From CAYFRC01 sp050946115 (lineage in GTDB: Bacteria > Bacillota > Clostridia > Christensenellales > Aristaeellaceae), in the NCBI GenBank assembly GCA_050946115.1, contig JBMNUF010000001.1:171512-235511 (forward strand): a DNA stretch of 64,000 nucleotides, read 5' to 3'. Position 1 is the stretch's first letter. Each line of letters opens with the position of its first letter. A program made the translations under genes and the position numbers. The notes beneath the pieces are model-generated. The model made no database searches and was not told where the DNA came from. It saw only the letters and a list, made by a program, of their open reading frames with translations. This document shows, piece after piece, positions 42,889 to 51,761 of this stretch.

Positions 42889-42917
42889 TTGCGCATACAG
42901 CGAAAATCGGTTATAAT
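42889..42917 (+). promoter_or_regulatory. Promoter of the darA-holB-ricT operon
   Basis: TTGCGC (42889-42894), 17-base spacer, TATAAT (42912-42917), divergent from the AraC/PocR promoter with only 11 bases between the two -35 elements. Confidence 0.6.
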
Positions 42918-42972
42918 GAACACAGTAAATGACGCACGACTGAAAGACGGCGAAGATGATGGAGGTATATTT

Positions 42973-43302
42973 ATGAAATTAATTATCGCAATCGTACAGA
43001 ACGAGGACGCCTCGCGGGTCGTCAGCACGCTGATGAACGAGGGCTATGGCGTTACCAAGCTGGCTACGACGGGCGGTTTCCTCCGCGCCGGCAATACGAC
43101 GCTGCTGCTCGGTGTGGAAGACGACAAATTCGACGGCGCGATGGCCGTCATCGAAAAGGTCTGTAAGAGCCGCAAGCAGGTCACGACATCCCCATCCCCC
43201 GTCACGGGCAGCATGGGCGTATATGTCCCGTACCCCATCGAGGTCATGGTCGGCGGCGCGACGGTGTTTGTGCTGAACGTGGAAAAGTTCGTGAAGCTGT
43301 AA
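42973..43302 (+). CDS. darA: Cyclic-di-AMP receptor (PII-like), DarA/PstA
   Basis: 109 residues, start at ATG 42973 after GGAGG. The protein shows the PII-like fold of DarA with the LIIAIVQNEDA start, TKLATTGGFLRAGNTTLLLGVED (nucleotide-binding loop) and the C-terminal GGATVFVLNVEKF strand. It binds cyclic di-AMP and signals to unknown targets in Firmicutes. It is followed directly by holB (one base apart or abutting) and ricT, as in Bacillus and related genomes. Confidence 0.95.
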   Translation: MKLIIAIVQNEDASRVVSTLMNEGYGVTKLATTGGFLRAGNTTLLLGVEDDKFDGAMAVIEKVCKSRKQVTTSPSPVTGSMGVYVPYPIEVMVGGATVFVLNVEKFVKL

Positions 43303-44241
43303 TTGAATTGGCATGATTTTCGCGGGTCGGATTCGATCCTGCGCCTCGTCCGCGCGGAGGGGGCGCAGGCGTACCTATTCTTAGGTGCGCCCGGAACCGG
43401 AAAAAAAAGCATGGCAGCCATCCGCGCGCGCGCGCAGAATTGTACGGGCGCGCAAAAGCCATGCGATGCATGCCCCGTATGCAGGCGGTATCTTGCGGGT
43501 ACGCACCCCGATATGCACGTGCTCACAGCCGAAAAATCCATCGGCGTCGCAGACATCCGCAGCCTCGTCGATGCGCTTTCCATGCAGCCGTTTGAAGGCG
43601 GCTCGCACACCGTCGTCATCGAAAATGCGGACAAAATGACGCCGCAGGCGCAAAACGCGCTGCTGAAGACGCTGGAAGAGCCGCCGAGCCGCGTGCTGTT
43701 TATTCTGGTCGCCGAAAACGCACAGGCGCTGCTTCCGACCGTCGTTTCCAGATGCCGCGTCGTGCGCTTTTTTCCGCCGTCCGTAGAGGAAGCGGCGGAT
43801 GCCCTTATGCAAAGGGGCATCGAGCGGGACAGGGCGCGCCTCTTGGCAAGGCTCGCAGGCGGTTCGATCGGGCAGGCGCTTTCACTGGCGAATGACGAAG
43901 CGTACTGGGACATCCGCAGCCGCGCGCTCAAGGCGCTGTTGCTCCTCAAAGGGCCTGATACCGTGGGAGACGCGGCGTTGCTCTTCAAAAACGACAAGGA
44001 CAGCGCGGATCGACTGCTCGACGCGCTGGAAAACAATGCGCGCGACATCATGGCGATTCGGGATGCAAACGGCAACGTGCTGCAGGAGGATATTCTGGAA
44101 TCGCTCGCCCGTGTGCCGATCGACGGCGCGCACATGCTGCAATCGGTTTTCGCGGCGCGGCGGCGCCTTCGCGCGAATGTGAATTACCAATACACGCTGG
44201 AAATGCTGTTTTTTGATTGCCTCGGAGGACAAAAGATATGA
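43303..44241 (+). CDS. holB: DNA polymerase III delta-prime subunit
   Basis: 312 residues, TTG start immediately after the darA stop. The clamp-loader AAA+ module shows GAPGTGKKS (Walker A), a zinc module (CDACPVCRR with an upstream Cys), an ENADKMTPQAQNALLKTLEEPP block and SRCRVVRF (the SRC motif giving the arginine finger). It loads the sliding clamp with delta and tau. Its stop overlaps ricT by four bases (ATGA). Confidence 0.93.
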   Translation: MNWHDFRGSDSILRLVRAEGAQAYLFLGAPGTGKKSMAAIRARAQNCTGAQKPCDACPVCRRYLAGTHPDMHVLTAEKSIGVADIRSLVDALSMQPFEGGSHTVVIENADKMTPQAQNALLKTLEEPPSRVLFILVAENAQALLPTVVSRCRVVRFFPPSVEEAADALMQRGIERDRARLLARLAGGSIGQALSLANDEAYWDIRSRALKALLLLKGPDTVGDAALLFKNDKDSADRLLDALENNARDIMAIRDANGNVLQEDILESLARVPIDGAHMLQSVFAARRRLRANVNYQYTLEMLFFDCLGGQKI

Positions 44242-45236
44242 TTACAGTCATCGGCGTCCGCTTCAAAAAGGCGGGCAAAATCTATTATTTCGATCCCACG
44301 GGCGTCTGGCCGAACCCGGGCGATTACGTCATCGTGGAGACGACGCGCGGGATCGAGCTTGGTGAAACCATCACCGGCGCGCGAGAGATCGACGAGAGCG
44401 AGATCGTCTCCCCGCTCAAAAAGGTGCTGCGGCTCGCGCTGCCGCAGGATCTTCAGCTCATGGAGGAAAACGAGCGGAAGGAAAAGGAAGCCGTCGCCAT
44501 CTGTGCGGATCGCATCCAAAAGCACGGGCTCGAAATGAAGCTCGTGGATGCGGAATACACCTTTGACGGCAGCAAGCTAATCTTCTATTTTACGGCGAAC
44601 GGGCGCGTGGATTTCCGCGACTTGGTGAAGGATTTGGCGGGCGTGTTCCATATGCGCATAGAGCTTCGGCAGATCGGCGCGCGCGACGAGGCGAAGATGC
44701 TCGGCGGGCTCGGCGCGTGCGGCAGGCACATCTGCTGTGCGGCGTTTTTGAGCGATTTCCAGCCGGTCTCCATCAAGATGGCAAAGGAACAGAACCTGTC
44801 GCTGAACCCCGCGAAGATTTCGGGTCAGTGCGGAAGGCTCATGTGCTGCCTGAAGTACGAAGCCGACCATTACTCGGCGGTTCTGAAGCGCCTGCCGAAG
44901 GTCGGAAAGGACTGCATCACCCCCGGCGGCCGCGGCGTCGTAAACGACATCAACGTCATCCGCGAAAAGGTCCGCGTGCGCCTGCGCGGGAGCGACGGCT
45001 CCTTCTCCATTAAGGAGTACGACCTGGACGAGGTAAAAAAGCCCTCCGACGTGCGGGAACCCGTTCAGGAAGAGGATATGGCGCTCCCCGAGGGGCTGCC
45101 GCCGGAGCTCTTGGAGGATGAAAAACCCAAGCGCGAAACAAAGCCTCCCAGGGTGCAGATTCCGCGCCCGAAGGCGAATAAGCGGGCGCTCACCGACGCC
45201 TATTTTGAAAGCCTCGAAGACGCGGAGGACAAATAA
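44238..45236 (+). CDS. ricT: RicT/YaaT, PSP1-domain subunit of the Y-complex
   Basis: 332 residues, ATG at 44238 after GGAGGAC. The PSP1 domain has GIELGETI and the Cys-rich GACGRHICCAAFL and GQCGRLMCCLKYE segments that supply iron-sulfur ligands in the RicA-RicF-RicT complex. That complex guides RNase Y in mRNA processing. A charged tail (residues 275-332) is typical. Synteny with darA and holB is strong support; yaaR/ricF-like genes are not in this stretch. Confidence 0.93.
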   Translation: MITVIGVRFKKAGKIYYFDPTGVWPNPGDYVIVETTRGIELGETITGAREIDESEIVSPLKKVLRLALPQDLQLMEENERKEKEAVAICADRIQKHGLEMKLVDAEYTFDGSKLIFYFTANGRVDFRDLVKDLAGVFHMRIELRQIGARDEAKMLGGLGACGRHICCAAFLSDFQPVSIKMAKEQNLSLNPAKISGQCGRLMCCLKYEADHYSAVLKRLPKVGKDCITPGGRGVVNDINVIREKVRVRLRGSDGSFSIKEYDLDEVKKPSDVREPVQEEDMALPEGLPPELLEDEKPKRETKPPRVQIPRPKANKRALTDAYFESLEDAEDK

Positions 45237-45322
45237 TGTGCCTTTCCTTAGGTCGATATCCCGCCCTCGGATGCGTTTTCCGGGGGCGTTTCTTCGTCCC
45301 CAATTGGTTACACAACCTTTTC

Positions 45323-45351
45323 TGTACAAATTCCGTCAAAGATGGTATGAT
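45323..45351 (+). promoter_or_regulatory. Promoter of the D,D-carboxypeptidase gene
   Basis: TGTACA (45323-45328), 17-base spacer, TATGAT (45346-45351), 30 bases before the start. Confidence 0.55.
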
Positions 45352-45381
45352 ATACGAAGCATACGAAAGGACGACCTGTCT

Positions 45382-46782
45382 ATGAAACGGACGCTGTATC
45401 TCCTGTCTGCCCTCCTCCTCGCGCTGATCTTTGCCTCGTCCGCGTTCGCGGAGGATGCCGCATATAATGCCGAGCATCCCGAAACCCTTTCCGCTGCGCA
45501 CCTTTCGGGACAGGCCTGTATCGCGATGGACATGGCGACGGGGGAAATCCTCTTTCAAAAAAACGAACGGACCCGCATGTACCCCGCCTCGACCACCAAG
45601 ATTATGACGCTGATCGTCGCGCTCGAAAAGGGGCCCTCCCTCGATACCGTCATCACCATTCCGAAAGAGGCGGGAAACGTCCCCAAGGACTCCTCCAAGG
45701 TCCCCGTCAAGGTCGGGGAGACGATGACCTTTGCGGATCTTCTGTACGGCTTCATGATCCAGTCCGGAAACGACGCCGGCAACTCCATCGCGATGATCAC
45801 CTCCGGCTCGATCTCCGATTTCGTCTCCGAAATGAACAACAAGGCGCAGGAGATCGGCTGTACCGATACGCATTTTGTGAACCCGCACGGCTATCAGGAC
45901 GCTTCGCACTACACCACCGCTTACGACCTTGCGCGCATGGCGCAGTACGGCATGCGTAACGACGTGTTCCGCGCGATCGTCGCCGCCAAGGAATACACCA
46001 TGGCGCCGACCGCGCTGCGCGACAAGCTGACCTTATCCACGAAAAACTCCATGTTCGTTTCGACCAGCAGCTACTATTATCCGTATCTGAACGGCGTGAA
46101 GACGGGCTGGACCTCCTCCGCGGGCCACTGCTTCGTCGGCTCCGCGCAAAAGGGCAGCGCGCAGGTGCTTTCCGTGACGATGAAAACCACCAAGGAAGGG
46201 CGCTGGACGGACACCAAAAAGCTCATGGAGTACGCCTTTACGCGGTATCAAACCTATACCTTCGACGATCTGTATTCCCGCTCGCCGATCAAAACCTATA
46301 TCGAGGGCGCGGACAGCGACGATGCGGAAAACGGCTATCTCACGGTGCGCGTCGTGCCCGGCTCCTCGCTCTTCGATTACGAGGTGAACGCGCTCCCCTC
46401 CGCGCTCGATGGCGTGCAGCGCGAATTCGCGGACGCGCTCGAGGTTACGTGGTCGCGCGAACTGAAGGCGCCCGTCGCGGCGGGCGACATCTTGGGAACG
46501 CTGTCCCTCGATTTCGACGGGCAAGTGCTGTCCGGCCTTCTCGTCGCCGAAAGGGCGATCGAAAAGGCGCCGGAAAGGGTCTCCATCACGACCGTGTTCC
46601 CCGCGCTCAAAAACCGAGACCTTTCCGCTTTCCGCCTGATTCTGACCTTCTCGCTGCTTCTGATTGCAATCCTCATCATTCTGCGCACAGTCGCGGTCGT
46701 AAAGCGCAACCGCCGCAGAAAGCAGATGCTCCGCCGTCGAAAGCGCATATACGAGCGCTACCGCAGGAGCAGGGAAGAATAA
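45382..46782 (+). CDS. dacF: D-alanyl-D-alanine carboxypeptidase (DacF/PBP5-like)
   Basis: 466 residues. Signal peptide 1-23 (ending SSAFA), S11 transpeptidase-fold domain with SxxK as STTK (about residue 71), SGN as SGNDAGN and KTG as VKTGWTSSA. A C-terminal beta domain, one membrane helix (about 416-436) and a very basic cytosolic tail follow; the helix replaces the usual amphipathic anchor. It trims the terminal D-Ala from peptidoglycan stems. Own promoter and terminator, hence monocistronic. Confidence 0.93.
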   Translation: MKRTLYLLSALLLALIFASSAFAEDAAYNAEHPETLSAAHLSGQACIAMDMATGEILFQKNERTRMYPASTTKIMTLIVALEKGPSLDTVITIPKEAGNVPKDSSKVPVKVGETMTFADLLYGFMIQSGNDAGNSIAMITSGSISDFVSEMNNKAQEIGCTDTHFVNPHGYQDASHYTTAYDLARMAQYGMRNDVFRAIVAAKEYTMAPTALRDKLTLSTKNSMFVSTSSYYYPYLNGVKTGWTSSAGHCFVGSAQKGSAQVLSVTMKTTKEGRWTDTKKLMEYAFTRYQTYTFDDLYSRSPIKTYIEGADSDDAENGYLTVRVVPGSSLFDYEVNALPSALDGVQREFADALEVTWSRELKAPVAAGDILGTLSLDFDGQVLSGLLVAERAIEKAPERVSITTVFPALKNRDLSAFRLILTFSLLLIAILIILRTVAVVKRNRRRKQMLRRRKRIYERYRRSREE

Positions 46783-46798
46783 GAAAAATACCTATAGC

Positions 46799-46828
46799 AA
46801 TGCCCGGGGCGCGCGCCTCGGGCATTTT
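46799..46828 (+). terminator. Terminator of the D,D-carboxypeptidase gene
   Basis: Stem AATGCCCG/CGGGCATT around a GC-rich centre, followed by TTTT, 17 bases after the stop. Confidence 0.75.
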
Positions 46829-46833
46829 CCGTC

Positions 46834-47349
46834 TTATATCTTCTCTACCGTATACGCCTCTCCGAACGTCTCCGCGCGGACGGAGGCCAGTTTCTGTTCA
46901 CAGGTGGGGCGATCCGCCCTGCCGGTCTCGCAGGTCGCAATCTTATCCACCGCATCCATGCCTTCCGTGACCTTGCCGAAAGCCGCGTACTCGCCGTCCA
47001 GATGCGGCGCGTCGGCGTGCATCACGAAGAACTGGCTGCCCGCGCTGTCGCGCATCATCGAGCGCGCCATGGAGAGCACGCCGCGCTCGTGGCGGATGGG
47101 GTTTTTCACGCCGTTGCTGCGAAATTCGCCCCTGATACAGTACCCGGGGCCGCCGGTTCCCGTTCCCTTCGGGTCGCCGCCCTGAATCATGAAGCCCTCG
47201 ATGACGCGGTGAAAGATCAGCCCGTCGTAAAAGCCGGAATTTACCAGCGTCACGAAATTCGCCACCGTGTTGGGCGCGTGTTCGGGGTAGAGTTCTGCCT
47301 TGAATACGGAGCCGTCCTCCATGGTAAAAGTAACGATCGGGTTTTGCAC
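46834..47349 (-). CDS. Cytosolic cyclophilin-type peptidyl-prolyl isomerase
   Basis: 171 residues, GTG start. The cyclophilin core is clear: FHRVIEGFMIQGGDPKGTGTGGPGY, SMARSMMRDSAGSQFFVMHADAPHLDGEYAAFGKV. No signal or membrane segment is present. It sits 16 bases after a membrane-anchored paralogue in the same unit and is the last gene before the converging carboxypeptidase terminator. Role: catalysis of proline isomerisation during folding. Confidence 0.94.
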   Translation of the reverse strand: MQNPIVTFTMEDGSVFKAELYPEHAPNTVANFVTLVNSGFYDGLIFHRVIEGFMIQGGDPKGTGTGGPGYCIRGEFRSNGVKNPIRHERGVLSMARSMMRDSAGSQFFVMHADAPHLDGEYAAFGKVTEGMDAVDKIATCETGRADRPTCEQKLASVRAETFGEAYTVEKI

Positions 47350-47365
47350 TTTCCTGTTCCTCCTA

Positions 47366-47998
47366 TCAGTCCTCGATTTTTTCTACCGTATATTCCACGC
47401 CCTTGGTGTCCACCGTGACCCTTTTGATCCTGCGCTCCACGAGCGGCCTGTCCCCGCTGTCCGTGGGCGTGTTCGCGATCGCATCCACGACCGCCATGGA
47501 CGCATCGTCCACGACTTTGCCGAATGCCGCGTACTGCCCGTCCAGATGCGGCGCCGCCGCGTGCATGATGAAGAACTGGCTGCCTGCGCTGTCGTTCGCC
47601 GCGCTTCTCGCCATGGAAATCACGCCGCGCTCGTGCTTAATGTCGTTTGGCACGTTGTTCGCGGAAAATTCGCCCTTGATGGAATACCCGGGGCCGCCCG
47701 TGCCGTTTCCCAAGGGGTCGCCGCCCTGGATCATAAAGCCCGCGATGATCCTGTGGAAGGTGAGATTGTCATAATAGCCCGACTGCGCGAGCGTGACGAA
47801 ATTCGCCACCGTATTGTAGCATACGTTGGGATACAATTCCAGGGTGATCGTGCCCAAGTCCTCGATTTCCATCGCCACGATGGGGTTGGGGATCGCCTCG
47901 CCCGACTTGTCGGGCTTGCGCGTCAGAACGACCGCGATGACGATCGCCGCCGCGACGAGCACGCACAGCAAAACGATAATGAGACCCTTGTTTTTCAT
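47366..47998 (-). CDS. Membrane-anchored cyclophilin-type peptidyl-prolyl isomerase
   Basis: 210 residues. A hydrophobic anchor (residues 5-24) is followed by a basic stretch and a cyclophilin domain (FHRIIAGFMIQGGDPLGNGTGGPGY, SMARSAANDSAGSQFFIMHAAAPHLDGQYAAFGKV). The domain is about two-thirds identical by eye to the cytosolic copy next to it, so the pair arose by tandem duplication with gain or loss of the anchor. It is likely to act outside the membrane. It is downstream of the HemZ-like gene with a 15-base gap. Confidence 0.93.
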   Translation of the reverse strand: MKNKGLIIVLLCVLVAAAIVIAVVLTRKPDKSGEAIPNPIVAMEIEDLGTITLELYPNVCYNTVANFVTLAQSGYYDNLTFHRIIAGFMIQGGDPLGNGTGGPGYSIKGEFSANNVPNDIKHERGVISMARSAANDSAGSQFFIMHAAAPHLDGQYAAFGKVVDDASMAVVDAIANTPTDSGDRPLVERRIKRVTVDTKGVEYTVEKIED

Positions 47999-48013
47999 GG
48001 AACCAAAACCCTC

Positions 48014-49471
48014 CTATTTTTTCGCGAGCAATGCCCGCTTTCTTTCGACCATTTCGTCTACGCGCACAATGTATTCTTCGATGTTTTTGACGTTCGGCGC
48101 GCGCTCGATGCGCAGCTCCCTCGGAAACAGCCACTTCGTGATCGCACCCGCGCCCAAGGCGAGGATCGGCGCGGTCTCCTCCATGATGTCGATGTTGTAC
48201 AGGCATGCGCAGCCCTCTTTGCTGTAGCCCACGTTTTCGAGGTTTCCCGCCATGTATTTCTGCCGATACAGATAATACGGCAGATAGTGGGCTTCCGTCA
48301 ACCTTTTTCGCGCCTCGTCGACCATGCGCGCCGCTTCCGTCGCGTCCGACTGCGCATATTTCTTTTCGTGCAGGCGGCTCGAGCGCTTGATCGCAAGCGT
48401 GTGCACCGTGATGCTCTCAGGCGCAAGCGACAGCGCCTTTTCGAGCGAGAACAGAAATGCATTTTCGTCCTCCCCCGGAAGCGCGGCGATGAGATCCATG
48501 TTGATATTCGAAAAGCCCTCTTCCCTCGCGAGCGCAAATGCCGCAAGCGTGTCCCGCGCCGTGTGTGCGCGCCCGATGCGCGCGAGCGTCTCGTCAGAAA
48601 AGGTCTGCGGATTGACGCTGATGCGCCCGATGCCCCGCTCTCGCAGAGCCTTCAGCTTGTCACGCGCGATCGTGTCGGGGCGCCCCGCCTCAACCGTCCA
48701 TTCCCTGGCGTTGGGAAAGCACTCCATTGCGCAGTCCAGCACGCGCGCAAGCTGCTCCGCCGAAAGCGACGTCGGCGTGCCGCCGCCCATGTAACAGGCT
48801 CTGACGCGCAGTCCCATATCTTTTGTAATTTGCGCGGATGCGCGGATTTCCCTCTCCAGCGCCTGAAGGTACGGCTCCACGAGCCTGCCGTCCCCGATTT
48901 CGCCCGAGGAAAACGAACAGTACGTACACCTCGTCGTGCAAAAGGGGATGCCGATGTATACGTCGAACTCGTCGTCCTCGCGCTCGATGAGCCCCTTTTG
49001 GACGGACACGATCTCCCCCAAGAGCCGCGCCTTATGCTCCGAGACGAAAAAAAGCTCCGAGATGCGGGAAACCGCCTCATCGAGCGAGAGCCCCTCCTCC
49101 AGCATTTCGTAGACGAGCCGCGTCGGGCGGATGCCCGTGAGCGACCCCCACGGCGGCATTTCGCTCCTGTCGCGCGCGAACAGGCGGAACAACCCCGTCT
49201 TGACCGCGCGCTTCAGAAGCCGCTTTTCGAGAAGCCCTCCGTGCGCGGCCTCCGCCTCGTGAAAAAGCGGCTCGCCGCCGTCGATGCGCCACGTTTCGCG
49301 CCAGATCGCGCCACCTTGCAGCTCCTCGTGGCGGTGCAGCAAAACCGCGTCTCCGCCGTCCGGCGAAATCTCCGCCGTCGGCTCGAACAGCCGCACGACC
49401 TCCGAGATGTCCGAAAAAAACTGCGGCGTGTCCGTCCGCAAATGGTATCGCAACTGCCCATCCCCCTGCAA
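48014..49471 (-). CDS. hemZ: HemZ-like radical-SAM protein (coproporphyrinogen dehydrogenase family)
   Basis: 485 residues, TTG start. The iron-sulfur motif CTTRCTYCSF (CxxxCxxC) lies near residue 175, followed by MGGGTPTSLSAEQL and the GRISVNPQTFSDETL segment of HemN-like proteins. The extra N-terminal region (about 150 residues) and the C-terminal YLYRQKYMAGNLENVGYSKEG match the HemZ branch. It may catalyse oxygen-independent coproporphyrinogen oxidation, but no other heme gene is in the window, so the substrate is uncertain. Confidence 0.88.
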   Translation of the reverse strand: MQGDGQLRYHLRTDTPQFFSDISEVVRLFEPTAEISPDGGDAVLLHRHEELQGGAIWRETWRIDGGEPLFHEAEAAHGGLLEKRLLKRAVKTGLFRLFARDRSEMPPWGSLTGIRPTRLVYEMLEEGLSLDEAVSRISELFFVSEHKARLLGEIVSVQKGLIEREDDEFDVYIGIPFCTTRCTYCSFSSGEIGDGRLVEPYLQALEREIRASAQITKDMGLRVRACYMGGGTPTSLSAEQLARVLDCAMECFPNAREWTVEAGRPDTIARDKLKALRERGIGRISVNPQTFSDETLARIGRAHTARDTLAAFALAREEGFSNINMDLIAALPGEDENAFLFSLEKALSLAPESITVHTLAIKRSSRLHEKKYAQSDATEAARMVDEARKRLTEAHYLPYYLYRQKYMAGNLENVGYSKEGCACLYNIDIMEETAPILALGAGAITKWLFPRELRIERAPNVKNIEEYIVRVDEMVERKRALLAKK

Positions 49472-49476
49472 AATAT

Positions 49477-50088
49477 CTATCTTATGCCGAAGAACGCGCG
49501 GATGTCGTCCAAGGGTGATTCTATATCGTGCCCCGCAAGGACGCGCGGGTTCCCGTCCCGAAACATACTAAAGATTTTCTGGAGCGACTGCCGAAGCGTA
49601 GCCGCGCTCCCGCCCTCCATGTCGAACCTGCCGTATCCGTGCGCGAACAGCGTATCCCCCGTAAAGAGTACATCCCCCACCAAAAAGCAGGTGCCGCCCG
49701 GCGTGTGCCCGGGGGTGTAGATCGTCTGTATCTGCATTCCGCAGATTTCGATCTTCCCGTCCCGCGGGTAGAACGCATCCGCCGCAAAGGGCACATAGTG
49801 CGCCTGATATTGGTTGTCCATAGCGCCCGAGAGCATTTCTGCGTCGCCCTCGTCGATCCATATCTTTGCGCCCGTTTTGCACCGAAGCGCGTCCGCCGCG
49901 AGCATATGGTCGAAATGCCCGTGCGTGAGCAGGATGTCCGCAAGCGTCCTCCCCGAGCGCACGACGGCGGCGGCGATCTTTTCGGCATCGTCGCCTGCGT
50001 CCACCAAGAAGCAGTCCGCGCGCCCTTCAGGGAGCACGAGATAGGTATTCTGCGCGTATTCGCCGCAGAGCAGCCTTTTGATTTCCAT
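49477..50088 (-). CDS. MBL-fold metallo-hydrolase (glyoxalase II-like)
   Basis: 203 residues with the metal motif THGHFDHM (HxHxDH, about residues 55-62), a third His in YTPGHTPGGTCF, the bridging Asp in LFTGDTLF and the last His in LAGHD. Small glyoxalase II-like proteins of this kind hydrolyse thioesters or related bonds; the true substrate is not known. It starts two bases after dtd and ends six bases before the HemZ-like gene. Confidence 0.92.
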   Translation of the reverse strand: MEIKRLLCGEYAQNTYLVLPEGRADCFLVDAGDDAEKIAAAVVRSGRTLADILLTHGHFDHMLAADALRCKTGAKIWIDEGDAEMLSGAMDNQYQAHYVPFAADAFYPRDGKIEICGMQIQTIYTPGHTPGGTCFLVGDVLFTGDTLFAHGYGRFDMEGGSAATLRQSLQKIFSMFRDGNPRVLAGHDIESPLDDIRAFFGIR

Positions 50089-50089
50089 A

Positions 50090-50539
50090 TCAGAACCGCC
50101 TCCTGCTGTCCAAAAGAATCGTCACCGGCCCGTCGTTTAATAGGGAAACCTCCATGTGCGCGCGGAAGCGCCCAGTTTCGACCTCTACGCCCTGCGACAG
50201 AAGGTATTCCTTCATCGCGTCGCACAGCGCCTCCGCCTTTTCGGGCTCCTCCGCATCGGAAAAGGAGGGCCGCCGCCCGCGCCGCGCGTCCCCGAGGAGG
50301 GTGAACTGCGACACGAGCAGGATTTTCCCGCCGACGTCCGCTACCGAAAGGTTCATCTTGCTCTCGTCGTCCTCGAAGATCCGCAGCCCGCGCACCTTGT
50401 CCGCGCAGTAGAGCATGTCCTCTTTCGCGTCGCCCTTTTCGGCGCCGACGAGCACCATCAGCCCGTGCTCGATCGCCCCCGTCACTTCGCCGGAAACTTC
50501 GACCTTCGCCCACCGGACCCTCTGTACGACCGCTCGCAT
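50090..50539 (-). CDS. dtd: D-aminoacyl-tRNA deacylase
   Basis: 149 residues, the full family length. The two active-site motifs SQFTLLGD and NDGPVTILLDS (the Gly-Pro gatekeeper) are present, as is the MRAVVQRV start. The homodimer removes D-amino acids (and glycine from tRNA-Ala). It lies between the VanX-like fusion gene and the MBL gene in one unit. Confidence 0.96.
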   Translation of the reverse strand: MRAVVQRVRWAKVEVSGEVTGAIEHGLMVLVGAEKGDAKEDMLYCADKVRGLRIFEDDESKMNLSVADVGGKILLVSQFTLLGDARRGRRPSFSDAEEPEKAEALCDAMKEYLLSQGVEVETGRFRAHMEVSLLNDGPVTILLDSRRRF

Positions 50540-50551
50540 ATGTTTTCGCTC

Positions 50552-51571
50552 CTATTCTATAGACGGCGGCGCGGGCGCGATAAACTCCGCCTCCGCCTCC
50601 TCGGCAATGGCAAAATCGAAATACGTATTGGGATACGGCTCGTCCCGCAGGCTGTAATGCCACCACTCCGCCGAATACGGCTGAAAGCCCGCGCGCCGCA
50701 TGATGTTTTTGAGTATATTGCGGTTTTCCGCCTGCTCCGCGGATATGCCCTTTGCGCCGTGGTGCGATCTCTCGTCCATGAGGTCAAACCCGCCGCCCAT
50801 GTCGATCTCCTCGCCCGTCTTGGCATCTACCAGCGTCAGATCCACCGCGCAGCCCCGCGAATGGCCGCTGCGCCGCGCGATATAGCCGTTTTGGAACAGG
50901 CTCGTTTTGGAAAGGTTCGGATAGTGTTTTTCCTTGGTCGATCCGTCCTCGGGCTCGCGCGACCATTCGACGAAGCGATCCACCGCCCGCTGCGGCCTCG
51001 CGCTGTCCCATACCAAAAGCACGTATCCCTTTTCCGCGGCGATGTCTCTGGCTTTGAGAAGCCCTTCCATCACTTCTTCGGAGCAGGCGATGCGGTTCGC
51101 CTCGTATCCGTCTACGACCGCGCCGGTAAAGTTGTCCTTCGTCGCGTATTTCGCGTCCCACAATATGTCGCCCGATTCTTCGTCCAGATACACGAACCCG
51201 TCCGGCAGCGTGCTTTGTATGTGCTCGATGTAGGCGATCGTCTCCGCCATCAAAGTGCCGTCACTCTCCTTTGTAAGTGCTTCGATATAAAAACTCACGG
51301 GGCGAAACCCGTCGTTGCAGGAAATCATCGCGCTTCGCGCGTTTTTCATCCAGCCGTCGTATAGGTTTTTCCCGCCGTGCGCAAGTGCCAGAACGTAGGG
51401 ATACAGGTTCTGCCATGCGCTCGCGCAAAAGCCCTCGGGCATTTCCGCGTTTTCCGAAAGGAAGACCTGCCCTTCTTCCATAGAACATGGATTTTCCGTC
51501 GGATTTTCGTATTTCGCCGAAAGATCGGGATACTCCGCCCTTCTGACGACCGTTATGCGGCAAGCGAACAT
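50552..51571 (-). CDS. Fusion of a TIGR04076-type domain and a VanX-like D,D-dipeptidase (M15D)
   Basis: 339 residues. Residues about 1-100 match the TIGR04076 small-protein family (ITVVRRAEYPDL, PEGFCASAWQNLYPYVLALAHGG, SCNDGFRPVSFYIE). Residues about 120-325 are an M15 dipeptidase: WDSARPQRAVDRFVEWS, the zinc motif SGHSRGCAVDLTL (SxHxxGxAxD) and EWWHY supplying the catalytic Glu and third His. VanX cleaves D-Ala-D-Ala, and intrinsic homologues recycle wall dipeptides. There is no vanH/vanA nearby, so resistance is not implied. The N-domain usually exists alone, which makes the fusion notable. No signal peptide. Confidence 0.85.
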   Translation of the reverse strand: MFACRITVVRRAEYPDLSAKYENPTENPCSMEEGQVFLSENAEMPEGFCASAWQNLYPYVLALAHGGKNLYDGWMKNARSAMISCNDGFRPVSFYIEALTKESDGTLMAETIAYIEHIQSTLPDGFVYLDEESGDILWDAKYATKDNFTGAVVDGYEANRIACSEEVMEGLLKARDIAAEKGYVLLVWDSARPQRAVDRFVEWSREPEDGSTKEKHYPNLSKTSLFQNGYIARRSGHSRGCAVDLTLVDAKTGEEIDMGGGFDLMDERSHHGAKGISAEQAENRNILKNIMRRAGFQPYSAEWWHYSLRDEPYPNTYFDFAIAEEAEAEFIAPAPPSIE

Positions 51572-51703
51572 TTTCCTCCGCCTTTCTATTCGCCAAATGT
51601 GTATATATTCGACACAGCGGCGTATATTCCTCTTTTATTTTGGATTCGTCATAAATTATCTCGATTTCGAAACAATTTTCCGCGTAAATATTTCATTTTC
51701 CTC

Positions 51704-51732
51704 TTGACTTCGTCATACTTTCGTAATATAAT
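51704..51732 (+). promoter_or_regulatory. Promoter of the SH3/peptidoglycan-binding gene
   Basis: TTGACT (51704-51709), 17-base spacer, TATAAT (51727-51732), 30 bases before the start. Confidence 0.7.
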
Positions 51733-51761
51733 AGGTGCAAAGTATTTTAGGAGGGTTTTCG

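Noticed and set aside
43303..44241. GKK instead of GKT/GKS in the Walker A of the delta-prime subunit as an inactivating change
   Set aside because: Delta-prime is not the main ATPase of the clamp loader and tolerates Walker A variation; Lys and a following Ser are kept.
47300..49720. An open frame of about 800 codons on the plus strand
   Set aside because: It is antisense to the cyclophilin and HemZ-like genes, which have clear family motifs and ribosome sites; its translation is Arg-rich low-complexity sequence caused by high GC.
50552..51571. A vancomycin-resistance locus because of the VanX-like domain
   Set aside because: No vanH, vanA/B or vanRS genes are adjacent, and intrinsic D,D-dipeptidases are common.
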